From NCBI RefSeq assembly GCF_024166365.1, contig NC_064820.1, positions 54,413,501-54,477,500 on the forward strand: 64,000 bases of DNA, given 5' to 3'. The translations under genes and the position numbers were made by a program. The notes beneath the pieces are model-generated. The model searched no databases. It was not told where the DNA came from and saw only the letters and a list, made by a program, of their open reading frames with translations. Shown here one piece after another: positions 35,432 to 45,951 of the stretch. Numbering within the stretch: position 1 is the stretch's first letter; each line of letters starts with the position of its first letter. The stretch comes from Elephas maximus indicus. Its lineage: Eukaryota; Chordata; Mammalia; Proboscidea; Elephantidae.

Positions 35432-36560
35432 TCGGAACATAAATAATTCATAGCCACAGGGCTAATTGGGAAGTTTGATATAATCCTACAAATTCTTTGG
35501 TGCTCCTCCCTTTGAGTCTTGGTGAGCTATGACTCTCTTTGACCAACAAAGCATGGTGGAAATGATGCTATATGACTTCTGAAATGATCTAATTAAAGCC
35601 ATGCAACCTCTATCTTGCCCTCTTGTGACACTAGCTCTGAGTAAAGACAGGTGTTACGTAAAGGCTAGACCATCATTTAGAAAGGCCACAAGTAGGTGAG
35701 TTTGTGGTCAGCTGTAGCTGAGCTCCCAGCCATTATCTTCCAGCCATACGAGAGAGACATCTTTGATATCATGCCCAGTTAAATCTTCAGATGAGTGTAG
35801 CCCAAACAAAGACATGCTTGCAACTGACATGTTGTTGTTAGGTGCCGTCAAGTCCGTTCCGACTCATAGCGACCCTATGCACAACAGAATGAAACACTGC
35901 CCAGTCCTGCGCCATCCTTACAATCGTTATGCTTGAGCACATTGTTGCAGCCACTGTGTCAATCCACCTCATTGAGGGTCTTCCTCTTTTCTGCTGACCC
36001 TGTACTCTGCCAAGCATGATGTCCTTCTCCAGAGACTCATCCCTCCTGACATGTCCAAAGTATGTAAGACACAGTCTCGCCATCCTTGCCTCTAGGAAGC
36101 ATTCTGGCCGTACTTCTTCCAAGACAGATTTGTTCGTTCTTTTGGCAGTCCATGGTATATTCAATATTCTCCTCCAACATCACAATTCAAAGGCGTCAAC
36201 TCTTCTTCAGTATTCCTTACTTATTGCCCAGCTTTGACATGCATGTGATTGAAAACACCATGGCTTGGGTCAGGCGCACCTTAATCTTCAGGGCAACATC
36301 TTCGCTCTTCAACACTTTGAAGAGGTCCTTTGCAGCAGATTTGCCCAATGCAATGCATCTTTTGATTTCTTGACTGCTGCTTTCATGGCTATTGATTGTG
36401 GATCCAAGTAAAATGAAATCCTGACATGAGAAACCCCAAATGAGAACTTCCCAGCAGAGAGCTTCCTGAATTTCTGACCCACGAAATCATGGATGATATA
36501 AAATGGCTGTTTTAAGCCACTAAGTTTTGGGGCAATTTTGTTATACAGCAATAGTAACCA
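35432..36560 (+). mobile_element. MaLR (MLT1-like) LTR, split by an RTE insertion
   Basis: The left part has AGAAAGGCCACAAGTAGGTG and GAGCTCCCAGCCATTATC. The right part (36429-36560) has TGAATTTCTGACCCACGAAATC and TTTTAAGCCACTAAGTTTTGG, the standard MLT1 3' end. The two join once the RTE and its duplicated target are removed. Confidence 0.72.
35832..36420 (-). mobile_element. RTE (BovB-like) LINE 3' end with target-site duplication
   Basis: Well-preserved 3' end: GTTGTTAGGTGCCGTCAAGTC at the left, through the conserved 3' coding region, to TGGATCCAAGTAAAATG at the right. CTGACATG lies on both sides, at 35824-35831 and 36421-36428. A minus-strand frame, 35838-36164, still reads TYFGHVRRDESLEKDIMLGR and KRGRPSMRWIDTVAATM, showing modest decay. 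It is 5'-truncated to about 590 bp. Confidence 0.93.
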
Positions 36561-36629
36561 CAAGACCTACCTATAGTTTATTCTAAACAGAACAGACAGT
36601 GATCTATTTACAAATAAAGTGAGGCCATG

Positions 36630-37215
36630 TTACACCTGGGCTGGAAAATCCTACAATGGCTTTCCATTTTATCAGAGTAAATGTCAGAACTCACACAATA
36701 GCCTACAAGGCTGTACCCAATGGACCCCATTCTCTGATTAATTACCCCTGTCTTCCCCTTTATCTTCCCCTTACTCAGTCAGCTACAGCTGCACTGGCCT
36801 CTGTACAATTCTTATATCCAGCCCTGGACATTCACTTCTTAAGGCCTTTGCCTTTTCTCTAACTATTCTCTTTGCCTGGAACCCATTATTTCCAAATGTC
36901 CACTTGGCTAGTTCCTTCATGATCTTTGTGTTTTTGCTAAAATCTCCTTTCTCACTGAGGTCTACCCTGAGCCCTCATTCATGAAACGCTGGTCCCCCAA
37001 TGATTTTCTCTTAAATCTATTTATTTTGTCTAGCACTTGTCATCTTCTCACATATAGAATTCATTATCTCTTTTTATTTATTAAGTCTATTGTTCATATT
37101 CAGTCTCACTAAAACATAACATCAATGAAGGGGGAAATATCTGCGTGCTCTTTCATGATATCCCAAATACCCATACCAATGCTTGAGGCATATTAATGGC
37201 TTAATTTTAATTTAA
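36630..37215 (+). mobile_element. L2 LINE 3' end
   Basis: The order of phrases matches L2: CTACAATGGCTTTCCATTTT, AATAGCCTACAAGGCTGTAC, AGGCCTTTGCCTTTTCTC, TTTGCCTGGAACCC, CTTTCTCACTGAGGTC, TCTAGCACTTGTCATC, ATGCTTGAGGCATATTAATGG. This is an ancient element shared by most mammals. The small frame 36656-36862 is part of it. Confidence 0.85.
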
Positions 37216-38073
37216 TTTGCTGAAGCATGAATGAAGGATATAAAAGAATTTTTAGTAGAAAAAATATATTTGAAGATTAGCATTTATTCACATTAACTTC
37301 AGTGTATATTTTTCTCCTAAATTTTACCTGACAATTGAAAATTTAAATTTTATTTAACAAATTTTTCACAACTAATCTGTCATAACAAGAACTCATTAAT
37401 TTTTTTAGCCAATGTGCCATGGATGTGATGTTGCTTTCAAAAACAAAGGACAAGAAAGAAAGGCTCAAATCCCAACATGGCAAATCAGGCAGATTTTAAA
37501 CCTCAGGATGACAAATTATTTGTCTTTTTAACACAAAGTTGTATAATGTTATTTCACTTTTAAAACTTTTAAACTTGAGAAAATCAATAACCCAAATTCA
37601 GATTTTGGATCTTGCCAAAGGCTTATTAATCTTCTATAAATAATGAAATCCCAAAATAATACTGGCATGTTGTCCTCATCACACTCCTCCATTAAGTCAC
37701 ACCCATGATGTCATTTTAAGCTAACATACTTGTCATTCATAGCAGTGCTCCCAAAGGACTATCTTTGTCAAGGACTCCTATTTTGTGTTTATTTAAATTA
37801 ATTGATAACTAAGATTTTTTTGGTTCATTTACCCAGTTACAGTCTCATAGCTGTGTGGGAAAACATTTCGAATCAAGCAGGGTGAAAAGCCCTTGAGCTT
37901 TTCATTAATTTCTTTGCTGACATCACACAACAAAAATTTGCCAATGCAACTTCTACACATTTCAGAAATATGTGTAATTTGCTTTTTAAGCTTATTTTGA
38001 AACTTGTGTAATATAAAAACAATTATTACTTAGCAAAATTATAGGTGCTGGTAGTATAAATGGGAACACATAC

Positions 38074-38186
38074 CTCGCCTTGTAAAATAGACGACATCTA
38101 TGGGGTATCTACGAGAGCTTCCACAGAGAACACATCCGCTGAACATCCACTTCATTTGCAAGAGTTCAAAGGATAGCCGCTCTTCA
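38074..38186 (-). other. Candidate 113-bp exon of unknown gene
   Basis: Read on the minus strand, TTTTTGATGTCATTCAG is a reasonable acceptor ending at 38187. The donor GAG/GTATGT begins at 38073 and fits the consensus well. Only one of three frames is open across the exon: one base, 37 codons, one base. The translation starts EERLSFELLQMKWMFSGCVL and ends SSRRYPIDVVYFTRR. The exon has five CpG sites and is richer in G+C than its flanks, which is unusual in decayed AT-rich DNA. The frame stays open for about 20 codons upstream and 12 downstream, so chance is not excluded. I do not recognise the protein. It could also be a non-coding or alternative exon, or a false positive. Confidence 0.3.
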
Positions 38187-39386
38187 CTGAATGACATCAA
38201 AAAGAATTGTAAAAATATCTTGTCAAGAGCATTGCTGTGCTGTCTAGCTTTTTAATTGTAGCATAATGTTAATGGTATTAATGTTTCTGCAAAGACACAC
38301 AGAGGTCAAGGATGTAGGCAGGGAGAAAAAAAGGGAAAGGAAGAGAACGTGTGCTAATTATATTTTCTGGGCATTTGGTAAGATGATGTGACTGCCTGTA
38401 GTAAACTATATTAATGCTGTATTATAAGCCTATGATCTGATTTTAGAACAATTCTTTGGGTATAAGGAATTCAAGTAATCGGCTTGACAAGCCAAGGGTA
38501 AAATATAAAGAAGTTGGATTAATATTTTGAAAATATACAGAAAAAAATTAGATTAACATATTGAGGAAGATTTGGTCAGTAATGGGCATATCTTGGCATT
38601 CGAATTACATTTCCTAATTTAGTTTTTAGAATCAAAGCCTTTATTGACATATGCATTTAAGAAGTCTATTTACTAAAGTGATTAGAATTAATATTTGGTT
38701 TAGATATATTAGTATATCTCCATATAGCTACACATCTTAATTATTTCTGATCTCTCAAAAAATGTATGCACAGGGACACACCTTTCTATACACATTCCCA
38801 TATACAGACATACCATAGCCTCATTTAACTCGAAGGAAAGAATCAATTGCAAGCGTTTTGGCCTGTATTGCTAAGATAATTTGTTTATTGTTTCAACCTA
38901 AATGAAACCAAATAAATGAGTATTTTTAAACTTCCTTTTCACTTAAAAATCTTTATACTTATAAGTATTAATTCTAGAATACACCCATAAAATCTTTAAA
39001 CGTAGACGCAGTGTCAGGATTTCCCCCCGGTACCATAAAAAGACCCTAATGTAAGCTTCGTATTCATACCTTGTATATTTTAATACTGAAAGCCAAGCCT
39101 GTCATTGTTATCAAACACGTGATGTGACCTACACTTAGCTTTCCCAGATACATAACTTTCATGTGTGAAGAAGAGATGGAGCACTTTTGCCTTCCTTAAT
39201 CAAAATTTGCAAGTTCTGTAATTCTCTTGATGCTCACAGAAACAAAGCAAGCCCAGCTCGTCCAGCAAGTGTATCCGAAAGCTACAAATATTTGCCATTC
39301 AGAAAACCTCAGTGAGGGTTTAGTTATTTAAAACTAAAGAAAGAAAATTACTGTTAATGATTGGTTTCAGCTAATGAAATGTTTTT

Positions 39387-39522
39387 ATGCAAATAGGTGA
39401 ACCCTAAATATGACCTGGAAACAAAAGACGGCTTAACAGTTACTATTAAGCAATACATTAGTAGATCAATTAAACAGAACTTCTTTTTAATGAATGTGCT
39501 GTACCCTCGTTGCCATAGAAAC
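39387..39522. promoter_or_regulatory. Possible enhancer: octamer and X-box motifs
   Basis: ATGCAAAT at 39387-39394 is a perfect POU-factor octamer. GTTGCCATAGAAAC at 39509-39522 is a near-perfect X-box, the RFX transcription factor site. Both lie in repeat-free sequence. Motif matches alone are weak evidence. Confidence 0.25.
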
Positions 39523-41633
39523 CTGGAAAGAGAAAGCTTCAGAATGCTAATAGCATGAGAAACACCACAAAATGTTTGTAAACACACACCTTGAAATTTG
39601 TATGATCAGTTAAGTAATAAAAGGGTGGTGCAAAGAATTCCCCAGCAGAGAATGGGCACAATTCACAATTGAAGGTATTCCATTTTTTTTTTTTCATTAT
39701 GCAGATCAGCCAAAGAAGATGCCAGACAGTATTATAGGTCACACTAACATGCATTAGCTGATATAAAAAACCATTCTGCTTTCAGGGTTTAAAAGAAATT
39801 ATATCTGAAACATGAAGGATTAGTGAAAAATTCATGTTGGTTATTTTTCAGAGTGAAGATGAAGGCAAGACAGGGTTAAAAACAACAAAAAAAATGAATT
39901 TATTATGCCCGTAACATTTTTACCCAAAGACACAGTATCTATAAGCCCTTTTTCTCCTTTATTGTTTTCTTCCTCTAATTCTCTTGTTGGAAACCTTCTT
40001 TTTACCTCTTTGTTTTGGTGCATGCATTAATAATATTTGATTTGGTTTAAACAATTCCCTAACAAACCGAAATGTCTGGAGCTCTATAGACAAATACTGT
40101 TATTAATGCAAGTGCAATTACTGAATTGAACAAGAAAAATAATTCGGGCCACTTTAAGTTCCTGACTTCCAATGATAATTACTCCAATTTGGGTTATACT
40201 TTAAAGAGAAACAAAGCAGCTAAATAGCAATTCTATTCATCAAAGAATTAATTTCCCTCCTATTCACCACATGACAGAGTATTGGATTCTTTTAGAATCT
40301 AATAAATCTGAAATTCCACAACCATTTTGTATCAAATTTCATTTATAATTATTGTAATAGCAATTGGGACAAAGGGAACATTCTGGTATCTGTGAAAGGA
40401 AAGATAAGATGGAGAGCTAGGCATTGTACTCAGGAACCTACAAATCTGACACAGTGAGATTTTCCCTGGACAGCGGGACCTGGCTGCTCCATGATTGGTG
40501 AGGAATAAAAACCTTTCTGCAGCCCCTTGCATTGTGTTTGCTCCACCTAAGCTAATCACTGGAGAGCTGGAGTTCCTGCTAATTGCATAAAGGTGGCCAA
40601 TGTATTTGCTGCTTCACAAAATATCGGTTAGATATGTATGTTCCAATGATAGTTTCCTTAAGGAAAGCATGCTACTTCTTCAGAATATTGCCACGGGACA
40701 TTCAGAGGAAATTACATGTGCTACATCTCTTTTCAAGAAGTCCTATTTTTCTTCCTGCTCCCATATTTATTCAGGCTCCATCTTCTGAATTCTTGACTGG
40801 GAAATGAGGTGATTTTATAACAATTTATTACCTCATCCTCTCAAGTGTTATACATTGAAAATCTTCCAAAGGTCTGGGGGAAATAAATTGTGACAAATTT
40901 CATATTAAGCACATTGAAGTGAACAAAACAGCAAGACATGTGAGAGTATTGTTGCTCTTCAAATGAAAAAATAATAATAAATGAAAATACAGGTAATTAC
41001 ATGAAAACAACTACCTACCAAACAAGCAAAATAAACAAATGAAAACCTTTGTCATACTCACTTTAGATCTTTCTTTTTATACAAGAAAGAAAGAAAACTG
41101 TTACATTAAATATAAGTCTGTAATCTTTTCCAGGCTTAAGTCCTCCTTCTCTCCCCAGAGGTAACCACATATGACCTTGAATTTAGGCTGTAACATTCAA
41201 GTCAAAGTTTCATATGAAAGTACTCATAAATAACATGGGGAATATTTTGTGTACCTTCAATAACAGTATTTTATTTAAAAAATATTTTCATGTTTAAATA
41301 TAGAAATCTAGTTAGGTCATTCTAACACAGTATTTCTAAACATAATATACCAAATGTTATTCATCCATTAACCTATTGATGAATATTTAGATAATTTTTA
41401 GTTTTTTCCTTATGAAAAAATGCTGCTACATGTAAAATCTTTGCAGATGCCATGTGTGTGTCAGTGCTATTGGTTAACCTGGAAATATAGCTGGAAGTGG
41501 AATTGTTAGGTCATGTAATTCTACCTTGCTGAATATTTGCTAGATTGATCTTAAAATGTTTTTAACAATTTTAATCCTCACCGTCAGTGCATAAGAAATC
41601 TAATTCCATTCTCCCTTCCTAGTAACAGAATTT

Positions 41634-41822
41634 TTGGGTGTGGCAAATGGTTAAACTCTTGGCTGCTAACCCAAAAGTTGACAATTTGAGTCCACCCAGA
41701 GGTGCTTTGGAAGAAAGACCTGGCAGTCTACTTTAAAAAATCAGCCATTGAAAACCTTTGGGGTTCTATTCTGACACACAGGTGGTTACCACGAATAATA
41801 GTAGACTCCAGGGCAGTTGGTT
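41634..41822 (+). mobile_element. AfroSINE, older subtype, diverged
   Basis: The head is GGGTGTGGCAAATGGTTAAAC with CTTGGCTGCTAACCC. The body is GGAAGAAAGACCTGGCAGTC, and the tail is GTAGACTCCAGGGCAGTTGG. It lies inside the old L1. Confidence 0.78.
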
Positions 41823-43590
41823 TACTAACAACATGCATACACATTACATTCTCACCAAGTTTTTTTTATTTTCAGACCCTTAATTTTTTCAAACATGTTG
41901 GGTGCAAATGTGACACGAATGAATAATTGTTTAAATTGCATTTTCATGATTGCTGGTGAGGCTATCTTTTCCTGTTTATTGACCATTAGGTCTTTCTCTT
42001 TATCTGTGTTCTCTCACTTTCAGCATGCTCCTGTTTACTAGGTTGTCTTTTTCATTTTGATTTAAGATTTCCTTATATATTTTAGAAACTAATAATTATA
42101 TATTATATGTATATCAAATATCTTTTCAGATCTTGGGTTCTAAAACTTATTTACAGTGTCATTTATGGCATGAAACTTTTAGATATGAATGTAGTCAAAT
42201 TTATCAATTTTTTCTTTATCGTATGTACATATTGTTATATCTTTGTGAAATTCATCTTAATGAAGTAATAAAAGATTCTCCTTTATTTCCATCTAACGTT
42301 TAACATTTTGTTTATTTTGGACTTTAATATGTCTAGAATTTATGTGCATGGTGGGATCTAATTTTATTTTTCATGCCACATGGATAGGCGATTGTCCCAA
42401 CATCATTTCTTGAAGAGATCATCTCTTCTCAGTTGATTGGTAAGGCTCCCTCTATTTACACCACATTTCCTAATATGCTGGGATTGATAACTGATTACCC
42501 TATCTTGTGCCATTAAATTACGTTTCTATTTCTAGACTAATATCTCACTGTTTCCAGTGATGGCTCTATCACAATTTACTATAAGATGGCTTAAATTCCA
42601 TCTCCTTGGTTTTCTTCTTTAGAGTTATTTTTGAGCTCTGTTTTATCAGTTTTTCAAATTCCAGGAAAAATCCTTTTGAAAATTTGAGTGGATTTGAATT
42701 AAAAATTGAGGAGAGCTAATTTCTTTAAGATGTCTGTTACCATGGTAAATCTCTCCACTTATTCAGATCTTCTTTTAGAGTCTTACAATTTTTTCTCCAT
42801 AAAGTTCCTGCACATTTTTTATTATAATAGTCTTAGTAAACTTAACCTATTTTGGGGGATAAGATAGTTTTTGTCTATTAGGTTCTTTAATGGATTCTAC
42901 TGCATTATAAAAATACTTTGATTTTGTATATTGATCTTTTTGAATTCTCAAAGACTTTGATTTTAGATTCTCTTAGATTTTCTATGTAGACAGTCATGTC
43001 ATCTCAAAACAATAATTTTCCCACTCTTTTTCAACCCTTATTTCTCTTATTATTTCATCTTATTTTATAGAATTGGTTAGGAATTCCATGAATAGGAATA
43101 TTTCTAAAATTAAAATAGTCAAGCAGTAGATTTGCTGTGTGTTGTAGGTATATATTTTTACCAGAAAAAATCTACTTCTAGTACAGGTTGGGCAAGGTTT
43201 TTTTTATTAGTGTTTGTTAAATTTAATTGAAGTCTCTTTTGGATGAGTTCGGATAATAATATTGTTTTGTCTCCTTTAATTTGTCAGATTTACTTGTCTG
43301 ATCTGTTAGGCTATGTGATTTTACTGATTTTAAGAAAATTTTTAGTTATTACCTCTTGAGAACCTGCCTCCTTGCTATTCCCAATATTCACATCTTCTAA
43401 GATTTCTATTGCACACATTTTAGAGTTTCATAATCTAACCTCCATATTTCTTAACTTCTCTTTCATATTTTCCATCTCTGTGTCTAGCCAGGCTGCTTTC
43501 TGCTTGAATTCCTAATTACTGTCTTGTAGTTCACTGATACCTTCTTTAACTGTATTCATTCTAATATTTTTGTCCATCTATAGAGTATTT

Positions 43591-43760
43591 GGAAACCCTG
43601 GTGGCGTAGTGGTTAAGTGCTATGGCTGCTAACCAAAGGGTCGGCAGTTCGAATCCGCCAGGTGCTCCTTGGAAACTCTATGGGACAGTTCTACTCTGTC
43701 CTATAGGGTCGCTATGAGTTGGAATTGACTTGACGGCACTGGGTTTGGTTTGGTTTTGGT
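43591..43760 (+). mobile_element. AfroSINE, young and well preserved
   Basis: This is the clearest copy. The pol III A box is TGGCGTAGTGG at 43602-43612, and the B box is AGTTCGAATCC at 43646-43656. The body and the tail CTATAGGGTCGCTATGAGTT with GACTTGACGGCACTGGG are complete. Flanks TATAGAGTATTT (43579-43590) and TATAAAATATTT (43761-43772) form a 12-bp duplication with two mismatches. Its 3' tail matches the RTE 3' end. Confidence 0.96.
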
Positions 43761-44400
43761 TATAAAATATTTTAGTATGAGTTTGTTAAGGATATTTTCA
43801 TACATGAGTTATAAATTTATCAAATAATTGTATGTATAAGTTCAAGTAATTGTGTTGCCTTTGCACCCATAATTTTCTATTTTTAAATTTCTGATTGATT
43901 TTTTTTATATCAACCTCTTCTTGATTGAACTCTGCTAGGTTTTATTTCATAAGCCCTTGTTCTTTTGCATTGCTTCTTAAATATCTTTTTGAAGATCTAA
44001 AACTTAAACCTTTTTAAATGTCACTCATTAGATTGTTCTGTTCTTTCAATTTCCTAGGAGTGAATTTTTCCATTTGTTAGATTGTTGGCTTCTGTATATT
44101 TTCTTGCACTTTGCAAAATTGAATTGACTAAATGTTCTTTGTTTTTATTTGTTGGCAATTTCTTCTTCTTTCTCCACAAATTAATTCCTCTGGACGTAGC
44201 AAACTTTTATTCCCTCTGTCTGTCCTCTTGGATTCACTGTTCCAGACCAAGTTTTATATTCGCATTTAGGGGCTCTGCTCCCTGGGGAATATTGCAAATC
44301 CAGGTGCTGAGCCATCAGGTAGTTTGTCCCAGTTGCTAGTCTATGTTTCCTCCCTCCCGCCTTCCAAGTCAAGCAGCCCTCTCTTGAAGACAGCACTAAA

Positions 44401-44792
44401 TAGTAATCATAGACTGTATTTCACATTTATTACAATTGGAGGATTCTTTTTTTTCTCAGTTTTTGATTTGCTTCACTGAGTCTGACTTGGTCTCATACAC
44501 ATGAAAATTCTTTTGATGTCTCACAGGAGTTGAACTTTCCATTACTGTGCTTCAGCCCTTGCTTACACTACGACAGTGAATTAAATTTTCATTCCATAGT
44601 AATATAATCTTGCTTTTAGAGTTGATAAAAAAAAAGATGTGTTTAATTTTAAGGTTCATATTTTATTTAATATTGATACATTTTTGGAGTAGATAGGACA
44701 AAATGAACTGACAGCATCATATTTATTAGGAAATTCATGTTATTTTTGATTACCCTGGAGGATATGATATTTTATAATGGATATATACATAT
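44401..44792. other. No gene seen
   Basis: Unclassified AT-rich sequence, possibly the far end of the old L1. Confidence 0.45.
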
Positions 44793-44959
44793 GGGAAACC
44801 CTGGTGCCGTAGTGGTTAAGCGCTATGGCTGCTAACCAAAGGGTCAGCAGTTCGAATCCACCAGGTGCTCCTTGGAAATTCTATGGGGCAGTTCTACTCT
44901 GTCTTATAGGGTCGCTATGAGTCGGAATCAACTCGACGGCACTGGGTTTGTTTTTTTTG
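44793..44959 (+). mobile_element. AfroSINE, young and well preserved
   Basis: The head is GGGAAACCCTGGTGCCGTAG, the B box is AGTTCGAATCC, and the tail is GGGTCGCTATGAGTCGGAAT with ACTCGACGGCACTGGG and a T-run. It is nearly identical to the copy at 43591. Confidence 0.95.
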
Positions 44960-45950
44960 GTACATACCTGTGATCATTTCTGGAAGAAAGTACTTGGAGA
45001 ATGTAGGTAGTAAGCTTCAGGGTATTACTTGTATTTGTTTCCCAATAGCCTAGGCTATTAAGGCATCTGTTTGATACGGTTTGGTTAACCAAAGACCACC
45101 TTATTGGAATGTTAGGTAGACCAGATGATCATCCTGAGTGTAAAAGCAGATTATATCTAGGAAAGTAAGGCATTCATTCATTCATTCAATCATTCACTCA
45201 GGACTTATTTATAGACTGTGTGCTTGGTGCCAGTCACTGGACTAGTACTAGGGCTAGTAGGGCAAGAAGATGAAGTCACAATCCTCAAGGTACTTGTAGC
45301 CATTGGCCTATTGATATCTTGTGAGATTACTTTGTAGCTACATGATAGTTCTAAGAAAGTATATAAGAGGAACTATATTAATGCTACTTTCTGTAAAAAA
45401 TCCACCGGACTCCTAATTAGTAGATTAACATTATAGAGGCTTATTTCTGGTATGGGTATCAGAGATCTCCTCAGGGGCTCTTCTGCAAGCAGTAACTCAA
45501 AAATCCAAGCTGCTTTTATTTTATGATGCTGTCATTTTAAACACATAGTTTCTAATGTCACCACAGAAGGATAATAAGAAGTGGAGGTTTCAGGTAGAGA
45601 TCTTTTAAGAACCAAGTATGGGAATGGCTTATATCATTTTTATATATATTCTTCACCAAGAAGTTAGTCATATGGCCCCAACTTAGCTGCAAGAGAAGCA
45701 GGAACACACAATCTTCCAGTGTGCCCAGGAACAGGAATTACATTTGTGAGCCCCAGTTTTCTTTGTTGTAGGTAATCCTGTAATAACAACTACTAATAAT
45801 AGGGAAAAGGAGATGTATGAAGAGAGAGATGTGAAGGAATTCATTTTTACGCTAAGTAGAATTCATTCTGATTAACCTTATTTAATCTAAAGAAAAATAT
45901 TAGGGTGAAGTTTCAAAGAACATCTGAAGATGTGAATATTCGATATAGTC
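44960..45950. other. No gene seen; holds an ATTC repeat and an old repeat piece
   Basis: ATTC units at 45172-45200 lead into TATAGACTGTGTGCTTGGTGCC and CAATCCTCAAGGTACTTGTAG. This resembles an ancient mammalian interspersed repeat, probably of L2/MIR age. The rest is single-copy. Confidence 0.5.
45172..45200. repeat. ATTC tetranucleotide repeat
   Basis: About seven ATTC units, the last ones imperfect. Confidence 0.9.
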
Positions 45951-45951
45951 C

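Larger units (their letters stand above)
37216..41280. other. Longest repeat-poor stretch; no confirmed gene
   Basis: About 4 kb without a recognisable SINE, LINE or LTR, in a window otherwise full of them. It holds the candidate exon at 38074-38186 and the X-box/octamer motifs at 39387-39522. Some CpG-bearing patches (39001-39065) also stand out. Absence of insertions can mean selection against them or simply chance. Short frames such as 39841-40023 and 40583-40807 have no support. Confidence 0.55.
41281..44400 (-). mobile_element. Old L1 (L1M-like), antisense, cut by two AfroSINEs
   Basis: Antisense ORF2 landmarks appear in order: TATTCATCCATTAACCTATTG (3' part), CATGGTGGGATCTAATTTTA, ATGCCACATGGATAGGCG, CATCATTTCTTGAAGAGATC, then RT-region text and, from about 43350, 5'-side sequence. 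All frames are destroyed. The right limit is uncertain. Confidence 0.65.

Noticed and set aside
39841-40023. A lysine- and glutamate-rich 60-codon minus frame
   Set aside because: Composition alone suggests nothing, and no acceptor or donor sites bound it convincingly.
43602-43656. A and B boxes read as a tRNA gene
   Set aside because: The boxes belong to an AfroSINE head. There is no cloverleaf with an acceptor stem, and the SINE body and tail follow.
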